Assembly (NCBI GenBank): GCA_907163375.1
Contig: CAJQUW010012715.1
Location: forward strand, 57,831-121,830
DNA length: 64,000 nucleotides
Source of the DNA: Prostheceraeus crozeri
Lineage: Eukaryota > Platyhelminthes > Polycladida > Euryleptidae
Direction: 5' to 3'
Of the stretch, positions 1 through 8,449 are shown piece by piece. The notes under the pieces are model-generated. The model saw only the letters and a program-made list of their open reading frames with translations, was not told where the DNA came from and made no database searches. Made by a program: the position numbers and the translations under genes. Position 1 is the first letter of the stretch, and each line of letters opens with the position of its first letter.

Positions 1-3000
1 TGTTCCTCTTTTAAATACATTTTATGTTTCCTTGAATTAAGTCTATAATTACATGCTGCTTTTATTTCATTATTAAATAATGCATTCTTATAATCTTGAA
101 ATGTTATTTGGTTAGCCACTGATGCCTTTGAAATACCTTTTAATGTTTTATGTGTTTTATTGTTTCTTGTTGTATCATAACAGTAACATTTGGCTTTTAG
201 AAATACAGCTTCTGTTATGTACTCCTCATTTCCTTCTAGTTCATCTTTTACTTTACATAAATCAGAAGGATGAATGATATCTTTTATTTTATCTATTTCT
301 TTATCAAGTGATGAATTGTATGGTACTGTTAATTCTAAGAAAACGGAATCCGTATCGCTGAAATGAAGTTTATAGTTTTCACCATAAGCAGGTGCTAAAT
401 AATCATATATAAAATTATACATAAATAGTTTAGCTAGTTCTAATATAGTGAATCCTATAAAATTAAACTTATCATGTTTCACAATGCTTCTTCTTAGATG
501 AACAGCACATAGGTTATCACTAAATCTAGTAGTTCTTTTATACGTTGGTTTCCTAGTTAAATTTTGGAAACGATCTTTATTATAAACTATTTCTATGTTC
601 TGTCTGTTACGTACATTCTCTAAAGTTTTACCATAAAATGCGTTATTCATTAATTTAAAGAATACGTTACCAAAGTCATCTTTATTTCTTTTAGCTATTT
701 TACGTTTCTCTATATTAAATTCTATATAATTTTTTAACCACTTAGATTTCTTATATATTAGTTTCCTATGAATCTTAATAAGTGACATTCCATGATCTAA
801 ATACCAATCTAACATCCTTCCTTCAATAACATATTTTTCTTTATTACTTTGTGTTAACATGAGTTTCTTGGTTGGTCTGTATTTTTTAGGTATTATGGAC
901 TTTTGGTAATCTGTAAAATCGTCCATATTAGGCACTTTATTTTCAGGACAGAACGGGAAATACTTTGTCGTGTCTTTTAGTTCATCAGGGTACTTTAAGT
1001 CAACTTCATACACATATCCATGTCCATCTTCAACAGTACGTTCATAAACTAATTTATCACACCACTCCATCTCACCTGTAGGCAATTCTTGTATCATGCA
1101 AGAAGAATATAAACTATTAAAATCATAATATAACAAATAGTTCTCTCTCATAAACTCATCAATTGCATTTTCACGTTCTACTCCTTCTCGTTTCGTTCGA
1201 AAAATTTCTAATATCTTTTCTTTCTCCTCTGGTGATAAAGGTTTCATTATTCCATAAGTATCAGGATTCACTTTCTTATTGTAACATTTAACATATCTAT
1301 TACCTAAAACAGATGATACACCGCCTCTAATTCCAGATTCAAAAAATAATAATTTATCATATGTATTTTCTTTATAATGTTTAATTTTAACGGACTTTGT
1401 CCTAGAGCCATCGGCTTGAACACCAGTATGTTTAAGTCCTGCTAACCATGTTAAACCTGGTGTAGAATAGCAATAACATGGATCTATTCCGTAATATTCA
1501 ATACACATGTCACGGAAGTTTTCAAATAGATCGGCTAGTATTAACACATCTATCTGAAGATACTTCATTGTGTAATCGTACATAGTGATGCAATTGAGTT
1601 CTGCCCAATTCTTCTGTGCTTCTGCATAATCTTCTTCTGATAGTTCTGATTGTTTCAATGTTGTTTTAAATTTGTCACGTGGTGGAAGTTGTTGTTCTTG
1701 CATTATTTCATTTATCCTGTTTATGTCTCCAGTTAAGTACTCATACGGAAATATGCCTTTAAGAGGACTCAAGTTATATTTGTTTAATACTTTACATTGT
1801 TCAGGTTTTAATGTTTTACCCATGGCTTCCAATGAATAAGGAGTAAAAAATCTAAATGCATCTAATATTCTAATACAACCAAATTGCATAGAGAAGTATT
1901 CTTCTTCTGTTTTACATAGTATGTTTGTTCTTAATTGCTGTAATGTTTTCGAAGAGAATAACTCTTTTATTATTAGATGGAAATCATACTTAGAACCATT
2001 GTAGAAATATAAAGGAATAAAGTTATATCTAAATTTATTTGCATTAAGATTACAAGAATGATGCGCCGCACCTCTATATAAACCATTTAGATGATCATGT
2101 TCCTTTACTTTGTCGGCAGAGCCGTCGCTTCGCTTATCTTTGTCTAACTCTTTACCACAGTAATAACAATTCTTTTCATTATTAAATTGTACTAATTGTT
2201 CAGACGTTAATGGAAGCATTGGTTTATTTGTTTTAAGCAATTGTGAAAAACGCCCCTGCAATTCTTCTATTGTGTTAACAAACTTTATAGCACTATCATC
2301 GCCATAGTACTGGTAATATTCTGATTGAAACAAATTGGGATAATTTGAATGAATGTACATTCCCCAACATAATGGTTTTTGCTCAAACAAATTATTGTTA
2401 CATTTGTCTGTAATTTTAACATTATATGCTTCGAAATCACAATATATCGTAAAGGGTACTTTATTTTTGTAATACCATTTATTATATTCTAAATAATCTT
2501 CTTTTGGAAACGTATTTCTGACTGCTTCATTTTGTTGACAATTTACCAAGTGATTATTTAATGCTTGTTCAGACCTAAAACTTGTCATACATTGGAGACA
2601 GGGGAAATTAGTATGATCTGAAGTTCTTGTAAAAATCGAAACATCTTTACACAATATGTAATGACCTTCATAATATAGTATATTTGCTTGTGCCGGTTGT
2701 ATTAACTGCTGTAACTGTTGGTGATATTGCTGCTGTAACATCTGTAACTGTTGGTGATATTGCTGCTGTAACATCTGTAACTGCTGTTGATACTGTTGTT
2801 GTAACATCTGTAACTGTTGGTGATATTGCTGCTGTAACATCTGTAACTGCTGTTGGTCTCCAGAAGTAACAGGACGTCCTTTATAATTATTATGATTAAC
2901 CATTATGGGTGTTAATGTCTTTTTAATTTCATATTGTTCTGTACATATAATAGTTCCTTGATAAATAATAATATGAAACATATAGTTATGTCGTTCATTA

Positions 3001-4019
3001 TACCGTATTGCTGTTTGACATAATCTTTTGTTACTTAAGTAAAATTCTTTTACGTTTGCATAGACAGTGTCATTAATTGTAACATTACCAGTATATAAGG
3101 GAGTAATATTCCCCACAGAAATATACTTCACATTTAATTCAAACACATTAACTTCTATTAAATCTTTGTTCTTTTTATGAAACTTTGTTAGCTTATTATA
3201 ATCATATGGAAATTCATCTAATCCATCAGACAGATCAAATTCATTTATGTATTCTTCTTTATTATAATGACTTAGTCTTTCTTTAACATGATGTGCAGGA
3301 TGTAAATGTGCTATAACACTCCACAAGAAACAATACGGATCATCATTTTGAATGTTAATTATTTGTGGTGAACTGAAAGGTAGGGGTATGTAACTACCAC
3401 CTGTATTATTTTTATATTTGTCAATTACTATTTTCTTAGATACTATTCTAACAAGCTTCCAACCAGATTCACGCAATTGAGCTTCAGTTATAGCATCTTT
3501 TAATTTATTAATCATTGTTTCAAATATAGGTTCTATATCCTCTACATTATGAATTTCTTGTGTTTTACTGAAATGGCCTTGTACTATTTCTTCAATATTC
3601 CCATCAGGTGCAGTCTTTGTGTAACGTACTTCTACATTCATATAACATTTGAAAGATTTTCTAAATATGTTATAAAAGTTATATAGAATATCATAAAAAG
3701 TTTCATCGGTTTCTACAGATTCATCATACTCATCATGTTCATCATTAAATAAAAACCTTACATCTACTTCAGGTTCATCTATTACACTAAAAACTTTTTT
3801 ATATTCTGAATGTGAATAATCATTAAATACTCTGTTAACTTCTATATCAGTAGGTAATGTTTTTAGATAGTTTATATATTCATTCATTCTCGTTATATTA
3901 CTTGCATCATGTCGTTCTACATTCTGTAAATGCATACGACTCTTTAAATGAGATTTATAACCTCTAGGCGTCTGTAACTGTTTGTTACATATGTTGCAAT
4001 ATAGGTTACCCTCTTCCAT
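1..4019 (-). CDS. protein-primed family B DNA polymerase of the Polinton, C-terminal end beyond the window
   Basis: Replicative DNA polymerase of the element, of the protein-primed PolB type. Read from 4019 leftwards the frame stays open to the window edge (about 1340 codons). It starts with a C2H2 zinc finger (YCNICNK ... HLKSRMH) in residues 1-35, has a CFLWS motif typical of Polinton polymerases near residue 230, a glutamine-rich repeat near 390-445, the exonuclease motif YCDFEAY, a CxxC/H zinc-binding stretch (CYYCGKE), the palm motifs DFNSLY and KLMNNAFYGK, and the catalytic FSDTDS. Motif order matches the DNA_pol_B_2 family. An A-rich run precedes the start codon. Family assignment is firm; the C-terminus lies outside the window. 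Confidence 0.9.
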   Translation of the reverse strand, partial: MEEGNLYCNICNKQLQTPRGYKSHLKSRMHLQNVERHDASNITRMNEYINYLKTLPTDIEVNRVFNDYSHSEYKKVFSVIDEPEVDVRFLFNDEHDEYDESVETDETFYDILYNFYNIFRKSFKCYMNVEVRYTKTAPDGNIEEIVQGHFSKTQEIHNVEDIEPIFETMINKLKDAITEAQLRESGWKLVRIVSKKIVIDKYKNNTGGSYIPLPFSSPQIINIQNDDPYCFLWSVIAHLHPAHHVKERLSHYNKEEYINEFDLSDGLDEFPYDYNKLTKFHKKNKDLIEVNVFELNVKYISVGNITPLYTGNVTINDTVYANVKEFYLSNKRLCQTAIRYNERHNYMFHIIIYQGTIICTEQYEIKKTLTPIMVNHNNYKGRPVTSGDQQQLQMLQQQYHQQLQMLQQQYQQQLQMLQQQYHQQLQMLQQQYHQQLQQLIQPAQANILYYEGHYILCKDVSIFTRTSDHTNFPCLQCMTSFRSEQALNNHLVNCQQNEAVRNTFPKEDYLEYNKWYYKNKVPFTIYCDFEAYNVKITDKCNNNLFEQKPLCWGMYIHSNYPNLFQSEYYQYYGDDSAIKFVNTIEELQGRFSQLLKTNKPMLPLTSEQLVQFNNEKNCYYCGKELDKDKRSDGSADKVKEHDHLNGLYRGAAHHSCNLNANKFRYNFIPLYFYNGSKYDFHLIIKELFSSKTLQQLRTNILCKTEEEYFSMQFGCIRILDAFRFFTPYSLEAMGKTLKPEQCKVLNKYNLSPLKGIFPYEYLTGDINRINEIMQEQQLPPRDKFKTTLKQSELSEEDYAEAQKNWAELNCITMYDYTMKYLQIDVLILADLFENFRDMCIEYYGIDPCYCYSTPGLTWLAGLKHTGVQADGSRTKSVKIKHYKENTYDKLLFFESGIRGGVSSVLGNRYVKCYNKKVNPDTYGIMKPLSPEEKEKILEIFRTKREGVERENAIDEFMRENYLLYYDFNSLYSSCMIQELPTGEMEWCDKLVYERTVEDGHGYVYEVDLKYPDELKDTTKYFPFCPENKVPNMDDFTDYQKSIIPKKYRPTKKLMLTQSNKEKYVIEGRMLDWYLDHGMSLIKIHRKLIYKKSKWLKNYIEFNIEKRKIAKRNKDDFGNVFFKLMNNAFYGKTLENVRNRQNIEIVYNKDRFQNLTRKPTYKRTTRFSDNLCAVHLRRSIVKHDKFNFIGFTILELAKLFMYNFIYDYLAPAYGENYKLHFSDTDSVFLELTVPYNSSLDKEIDKIKDIIHPSDLCKVKDELEGNEEYITEAVFLKAKCYCYDTTRNNKTHKTLKGISKASVANQITFQDYKNALFNNEIKAACNYRLNSRKHKMYLKEE
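2690..2860. repeat. 33-bp tandem repeat inside the polymerase gene
   Basis: About five copies of a 33-bp unit lie in frame within the polymerase gene. On the minus strand each unit encodes an 11-residue glutamine-rich block of the type QLQMLQQQYHQ. The period is a multiple of three, so copy-number change keeps the frame. It lies between the N-terminal zinc-finger region and the exonuclease domain and is likely a flexible or coiled linker. Confidence 0.8.
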
Positions 4020-4090
4020 TTTACTTTTTTTTTAATAAAAAATTTATGTTTTAATAAAAAATTTATGTTTTACTTTTTAATAAAAAAATT
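4020..4090. repeat. AT-rich ~20-bp repeats upstream of the polymerase start
   Basis: Three near-copies of a TTTAATAAAAAATTTATGT-type unit lie directly upstream of the polymerase start on the minus strand and downstream of the next minus-strand gene. Position suggests a promoter or leader; function is inferred only. Confidence 0.5.
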
Positions 4091-4101
4091 TATGTTTTTA
4101 C

Positions 4102-4491
4102 CTAGAACCTCGGTTCCGCCAACTGCATCTTCGATGCCAAGACGCGAAGCGTCAACTTCGTTGGATATACAGGAATATTTAATTCATTTAATGTCTCTAG
4201 ATCGTAAGCTGTTAAATGTTCTTTATTAACCAACCACCATAAATTATTATATGCTAAAAATACTCTGAAACTTCGTAGACACGGTGGTAAGTATCCATTT
4301 TTAATATGTGGTTTTAAACCGTGTTTTAGTTTATAGTCTTTAACGAACTCTATGTATTTATGATGGTAATGAAATTTAACTTCTTTCTTTGAATTTACAG
4401 GGTTTGTAGGATGACGATAATTTTTTAAAACTGGTACGTGTTCTATTTTATAGGCCTTTGTCCTCTGAGTTTCACTCACCTCATTAATCAT
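4102..4491 (-). CDS. unknown 129-residue protein of the Polinton
   Basis: Not recognised. A basic, aromatic-rich protein (many K, H, Y, W and L residues), without signal peptide, membrane segment or clear metal-binding pattern. The start at 4491 is preceded by TTTAAAA, the A-rich context shared by the element's genes, which supports it being real. Its last ~20 codons are encoded by a GC-richer repeat module (4099-4163) also found at 4828-4893, so the C-terminus looks repeat-derived. It is the second gene of a minus-strand run with 4506-4736 and the polymerase. Confidence 0.6.
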   Translation of the reverse strand: MINEVSETQRTKAYKIEHVPVLKNYRHPTNPVNSKKEVKFHYHHKYIEFVKDYKLKHGLKPHIKNGYLPPCLRSFRVFLAYNNLWWLVNKEHLTAYDLETLNELNIPVYPTKLTLRVLASKMQLAEPRF

Positions 4492-4505
4492 TTTTAAAAC
4501 AAAAA

Positions 4506-4736
4506 TTACAGTTTATGTACTTCCTCTATTATTGGACGCATAGCACTTAATGTATTTTTGGCATCAGAGACTAGAGGTTGTACATTCTTTAATACATCAG
4601 GGAGATCATTAATTCCTGTTCTAATAACATCTAGAGTATCTCTACTCTCTAATCGTTTCGGGGTTCGTATCTTTAGTACATTATTTAAATAATGATCGAA
4701 ATAGAAATAAAATGTTTCAGGTATGATAGTTAGCAT
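4506..4736 (-). CDS. unknown 76-residue protein of the Polinton
   Basis: Not recognised. A small protein, aromatic and hydrophobic at the N-terminus (FYFYFDHYLNNVL) and amphipathic-helical in the second half. It lies 14 bp upstream of the next minus-strand gene and looks like the first gene of a leftward transcription unit. Unlike its neighbours it lacks a strong A-run before the ATG, so the start is less certain. Confidence 0.45.
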   Translation of the reverse strand: MLTIIPETFYFYFDHYLNNVLKIRTPKRLESRDTLDVIRTGINDLPDVLKNVQPLVSDAKNTLSAMRPIIEEVHKL

Positions 4737-4741
4737 GAACT

Positions 4742-4803
4742 ACATTCATATGTTTATTTAATAATGCTTTATTTAATAATGCTTTATTTAATAATGCTTT
4801 ATT
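4742..4803. repeat. 15-bp tandem repeat between divergent Polinton genes
   Basis: Three and a half copies of a TTTATTTAATAATGC unit sit in the divergent intergenic region between the leftward (4736) and rightward (4933) genes. AT-rich and well placed for a shared promoter region. Confidence 0.6.
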
Positions 4804-4827
4804 ACGAAAAGATAAATTACAGATTTC

Positions 4828-4893
4828 GCATAGAACCTTGGTTCCGTTGTCTGCATCTTCGTTGCCGAGACGCGAAGCGACGACTTTGTTGGT
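4828..4893. repeat. GC-richer repeat module, copy of 4099-4163
   Basis: This ~65-bp stretch (starting TAGAACCTTGGTTCCG and holding GACGCGAAGCG) closely matches 4099-4163, which overlaps the 3' end of a coding region. Shorter related pieces occur at about 2105-2145 in the polymerase and 8932-8975 in the PLA2-integrase frame. The composition differs from the AT-rich surroundings, suggesting a mobile or recombinogenic module within the element. Confidence 0.6.
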
Positions 4894-4932
4894 CAATATA
4901 TTTTTAGCAGAAAAAAAAATAATCTAGAAAAA

Positions 4933-5760
4933 ATGATGTTAACAAATGTTGGCGGTTGTGCTTACATTTCAAATAATCAAGAATCAGACATAGACCTAGA
5001 CAACTATATCATGAAAACTGGAGACGTTTTAACAGGTCCGTTACATCTTTCTATTCTTCCACAACAAAGTACTGAGTTGGTAAATAAAGAATATGTTGAT
5101 AAACAGTTGGATAAACAGTTTGATAGAATTGTGTCACTGCTGTCTCCACTAATGAAAGAAACCAAGCTTCTAAAGCAGAATGATGAAAGACTGCAAGAAA
5201 AGCTAACAGACCTAAGTAGCAAACATGGAAATATAGAAGCAGATATATCAAAACTTTTTAAAAAGATTTCAGAACAATCAAGAATTTTAATATTACTTTC
5301 TTTAAATTTAAGGGGTGCCATTATAAAGAATACAAATCAAAATAAACAACTGAAAGAAGAGTTAGAAAAAGTTAGCGAAAAGAATCGAAAATTATTACAA
5401 CACTTTCAACAGATGCAAACCACATTCCAAAAAAGTGTTGATGAATTACGTAGCCGAATCACACAACAAGTAAAGCACATAAACAGAATAAGAAATGAAG
5501 TAAACTCACTTAATCAAAAGGTTAGTGAATTGAAGACCCTTAAAACGAATTTAGATAAAGGAAATAAGGAACAGTTGAATGCTATTAAAGTTCAATTGGC
5601 TGCTCTTAAAACAGAAGTAAAGAAAAGTGAGAAAAAATTAAAAGTAAATGAAAAAGAAATTAAAGTACATCACACGCTGCTTGACGCAATAGATAAAGTG
5701 CAACAGGCAATTAATAAAGTTATCGCGAAGCTGTTGTCCATTCACAAACGTAAATCTTAA
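4933..5760 (+). CDS. fibre-like coiled-coil protein of the Polinton
   Basis: 275 residues. The N-terminal third holds a motif resembling phage and virus tail-fibre segments: YIMKTGDVLTGPLHL, then a spacer and STELVNKEYVDKQL. The rest (about residues 70-270) is nearly continuous coiled coil, rich in K, E, L and N with heptad spacing. By analogy this would be a trimeric virion fibre or stalk protein; that role is inference. It is the first gene of the rightward cluster and its ATG is preceded by an A-run. No signal peptide or membrane segment is seen. Confidence 0.6.
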   Translation: MMLTNVGGCAYISNNQESDIDLDNYIMKTGDVLTGPLHLSILPQQSTELVNKEYVDKQLDKQFDRIVSLLSPLMKETKLLKQNDERLQEKLTDLSSKHGNIEADISKLFKKISEQSRILILLSLNLRGAIIKNTNQNKQLKEELEKVSEKNRKLLQHFQQMQTTFQKSVDELRSRITQQVKHINRIRNEVNSLNQKVSELKTLKTNLDKGNKEQLNAIKVQLAALKTEVKKSEKKLKVNEKEIKVHHTLLDAIDKVQQAINKVIAKLLSIHKRKS

Positions 5761-5766
5761 TAGAAT

Positions 5767-5862
5767 TTAGCCGAACGGCCCAAAGGTCCTCAGGTTACTA
5801 ACCAATAGAACCTTGTTCAGAGGCTTTAGCCGATCGGCCCAAAGGTCCTCAGGTTACTAACC
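5767..5862. repeat. left arm of inverted repeat bracketing two Polinton genes
   Basis: Contains two copies of a TAGCCGAACGGCCCAAAGG / GGTTACTAACC-type unit. An inverted, slightly expanded copy lies at 7784-7915. The motif holds small palindromes (GGTTAGTAACC, GGCCGATCGGCC). It could be a paired transcription terminator or a recombination site; the sequence alone does not decide. Confidence 0.75.
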
Positions 5863-5912
5863 AACCACAAACGTAAATATTTTTCCCAAAAGTCAAATTT
5901 AAGCTTAAAAAA

Positions 5913-6383
5913 ATGCCTATAATTTATCAACACAATCTTAAACATTTTGCTTCAAATCAAAGAATTGCTCATGAACCACGTATGAATCCTGTTTATCATT
6001 ATGATAATAGAGAAACAGTCGGAACACAAAAGTTCCTAGGCACCGCAGGTGCCGTTCACACGGAAGGAGCTGGCATCTTTTCTGGTATCGGCAGTATCGT
6101 TAACTTGATTAAAAATAATAAAGATTTGATTTCATCTGCTGCTAAAGGAGCAGCTGCTATAGGTAGTACAGCTAGTGCAATATCGAATGCTGTTAAGTCA
6201 CAAAACGAATTAAAACAACTAGAAGCTATTCGCAAACTTAGAAATGACGCAAAAGAAATGCAAAAAGACAAAAAGCTCTCAGAGGAAACAAAAAACAAAA
6301 TTGCACAATTAGCGAAGATGGAAAGTAAACATGATGAAAAAACAATTGAAGAAATGAGAGGAAATGGTCTAGCAAAATTCTAG
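5913..6383 (+). CDS. small capsid-accessory-like protein of the Polinton
   Basis: 156 residues. N-terminal ~45 residues are polar, with a following GTAGAVHTEGAG stretch, then an amphipathic, glycine/alanine-rich segment (GIFSGIGSIVNLIKNN and AAKGAAAIGSTASAI), then a charged helical C-terminus. This layout resembles the membrane-active minor capsid proteins of Polintons and adenoviruses (pVI-like), but similarity is only by architecture. The ATG follows an A7 run. It lies within the inverted-repeat bracket with the capsid-like gene 75 bp downstream. Confidence 0.55.
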   Translation: MPIIYQHNLKHFASNQRIAHEPRMNPVYHYDNRETVGTQKFLGTAGAVHTEGAGIFSGIGSIVNLIKNNKDLISSAAKGAAAIGSTASAISNAVKSQNELKQLEAIRKLRNDAKEMQKDKKLSEETKNKIAQLAKMESKHDEKTIEEMRGNGLAKF

Positions 6384-6432
6384 TAGCAAAATTCTAGTAG
6401 CAAAATTCTGGTAGCAAAATTCTAGTACCAAA
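6366..6432. repeat. 14-bp tandem repeat after the 156-residue gene
   Basis: Four copies of a TAGCAAAATTCTAG-type unit begin in the last codons of the gene ending at 6383 and continue into the spacer. Each unit contains TAG, so the expansion started at the stop codon. Confidence 0.75.
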
Positions 6433-6457
6433 CTGATTTTTTCTAATAAAAAATATA

Positions 6458-7792
6458 ATGTCAACTCTGATCGAAAGCAAATTTAGATTAGATGATCCCC
6501 CGTTTGTCAGTTATAATCAAAAAAAGAATGACTATATAAGAATTGCTATGAACCCCGGTTCTTCAGGAAGAGTGAATACTGGAGGTGACTTAATTTTTGA
6601 AGTTGATAATCAGCAAAGTTATTTATATTTACCCGATTCATTTTTACACTGTGAATATTCACTATATTCTGATGCTGATTTTACAACACCATTACCTGCT
6701 ACGGATAATATTACATTAGAAAACAATTTCTTTCCAAGACTATTTACACAAATGCGTTTAGATGTTGCAACACAAAATATAGAAACCATAAGTGATTCAC
6801 CTGGCATTATTGATTCAATGCTTCGATTTGTAACAATAGGTGAAAATACTAAAATGCATGAAATCGAAGGATGGTTTCCTGATAACCATACCGGCATACT
6901 TAAAGATGATTTAACTCACACTGGAACAGATGCAGCAGGAATTGCGAAAGATGTAGAAAACATAGTGAAACAGTTAAACAGTACACAAAATAGCTCATAT
7001 CAGAAAAGACGTAATTTTAATAATAAAAGTAAACAAACTGTTGATTGGTCATTGTCTCCATTATTCGGTTATTTGGATTACACTAAAATATCATGTCAAT
7101 TGAAATTCAAACTCATAGTTCATCGCACTGTAAATAATGAATCAATATTTTATGGAACGGCTGGGAAGAAAGCATATTTAAAAATTGATAGACTTGAATG
7201 GTGGGTAAAACACATTACTCCTAGTTTAGAGGTTGAAACAACTATTACGAAAAGATTAAATACGAACAAACCAATTCCAGTAAGTTTTATGAAGCGTACT
7301 GCGAGCTCTGTCACGTTTACCGAACAAAGATTTAACTGGCATTTCACAAGGACATCAAATACTCCAAGATATTTTTTGCTCACTTTTCAAAAGAATGAAA
7401 CAGCCAGTTTTGATAAGAACAATAGTCTTTTCCATATTAATTCAATTCGAAGTTTACAAATTTCATTAAATCAAACACGTTATCCTATCGATCCATTAAG
7501 ATTTGATAACACCAATAATCAGTTTATGGAAGGATATGATGCCTATAGAAATCTATGCCGAGAATTTGGAGTAGAAGCACAATTAACTCCTGTAGATTGG
7601 AAGAATTTATATCCTGTTTTATGCTTTGATTTAAGTGCACAATCGGAAGATATTATTAAGAATGGTTGTGATGTGACAATTAATATTGAAAAAACAAATT
7701 CCACAACCTCATTGATGGCTTATGGTTTATTGCTAGAAGACGCCGAATATTCTATTGAAATTCTTAATGGAAAGATGGTTAGGATAGGTTAG
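6458..7792 (+). CDS. probable double-jelly-roll major capsid-like protein of the Polinton
   Basis: 444 residues, the largest structural-type protein in the element. It resembles metazoan Polinton capsid proteins often annotated as F54H12.2-like: an early SGRVNTGGDLIFEVDNQ / LYLPDSFLHCEYSL block followed by NFFPRLFTQMRLDV and a RYPIDPLRFDN region late in the protein, with beta-rich composition throughout. Structural role (capsid hexon-like) is by family analogy. Length is somewhat below many Polinton capsid proteins. The start follows TAATAAAAAATATA. It is bracketed by the inverted repeats at 5767 and 7784. Confidence 0.65.
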   Translation: MSTLIESKFRLDDPPFVSYNQKKNDYIRIAMNPGSSGRVNTGGDLIFEVDNQQSYLYLPDSFLHCEYSLYSDADFTTPLPATDNITLENNFFPRLFTQMRLDVATQNIETISDSPGIIDSMLRFVTIGENTKMHEIEGWFPDNHTGILKDDLTHTGTDAAGIAKDVENIVKQLNSTQNSSYQKRRNFNNKSKQTVDWSLSPLFGYLDYTKISCQLKFKLIVHRTVNNESIFYGTAGKKAYLKIDRLEWWVKHITPSLEVETTITKRLNTNKPIPVSFMKRTASSVTFTEQRFNWHFTRTSNTPRYFLLTFQKNETASFDKNNSLFHINSIRSLQISLNQTRYPIDPLRFDNTNNQFMEGYDAYRNLCREFGVEAQLTPVDWKNLYPVLCFDLSAQSEDIIKNGCDVTINIEKTNSTTSLMAYGLLLEDAEYSIEILNGKMVRIG

Positions 7793-7915
7793 TAACCTGA
7801 GGACCTTTGGTCCGATCGGCTAAAGGCAGAGGACCTTTGGTCCGTTCGGCTAAAGCCAGAGGAGCTTCTCTCCGATCGGCTGAAGCCTCTGAACAAAGTT
7901 CTATAGGTTAGTAAC
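7784..7915. repeat. right arm of inverted repeat bracketing two Polinton genes
   Basis: Reverse-complement counterpart of 5767-5862 with one extra internal unit. Repeated parts are GGTTAGTAACCTGAGGACC and TCCGATCGGCT. It begins just before the stop of the capsid-like gene, so the coding end and the repeat overlap slightly. GGACCTTTGGTCC can form a short hairpin. Confidence 0.75.
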
Positions 7916-7967
7916 CTGAACAAAAAGTGATAGGCTAAGCCCAAGACTATAAATTTTTTGTTAAAAA

Positions 7968-8432
7968 ATGAAGAATGATACGGTTGAATTAAAACTACGT
8001 AACATCATTGACAAAAATACCCCTAAAACTATTACGATTGACAAAAAGAAGTATTACATAAGTAGACCAACGATCGACAAGATTAAATTACAAGAAGAAA
8101 AGAATGGCGGGATTCTCCCATTAATTCCACTAATAATAGGTGGTATAGCAGCAGCAGGAAGTGTTGCAGGCGGGACAGCTGGTATTGTCCAGGCAGTAAA
8201 TAAAAATAAATCAGAGAAGGCAGCATTAGAAGAGCAAAAACGTCATAATAGGGAGTTAGAGAAAGCTGCTAGAGGTGAGGGAATAGTAGATAATTTTATT
8301 AGTAAATTAAATTTAGCTAATGAAGGGAAACGAGTTCTTAAAAATGTCCTACACAATATTGATGATTTGATTCAAATAAAAGAAACAAAAGACGGATCTG
8401 GCATATATCTAAATCCTAGTATGGTACGATAA
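7968..8432 (+). CDS. small hydrophobic core/minor capsid-like protein of the Polinton
   Basis: 154 residues. The central segment GGILPLIPLIIGGIAAAG followed by a Gly/Ala-rich stretch matches the glycine-rich hydrophobic core seen in small adenovirus pX-like proteins of Polintons; it is followed by a helix with an HNRELEKAARGEG motif. The N-terminus is basic. The ATG is directly preceded by TTAAAAA. Likely a virion accessory protein; function not shown by the sequence. Confidence 0.55.
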   Translation: MKNDTVELKLRNIIDKNTPKTITIDKKKYYISRPTIDKIKLQEEKNGGILPLIPLIIGGIAAAGSVAGGTAGIVQAVNKNKSEKAALEEQKRHNRELEKAARGEGIVDNFISKLNLANEGKRVLKNVLHNIDDLIQIKETKDGSGIYLNPSMVR

Positions 8433-8449
8433 GATTTTAATCTTTAAAA

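Noticed and set aside
2684-2869. + strand frame with VTSVTVGDIAAV repeats
   Set aside because: Shadow of the glutamine-rich tandem repeat in the polymerase gene on the other strand.
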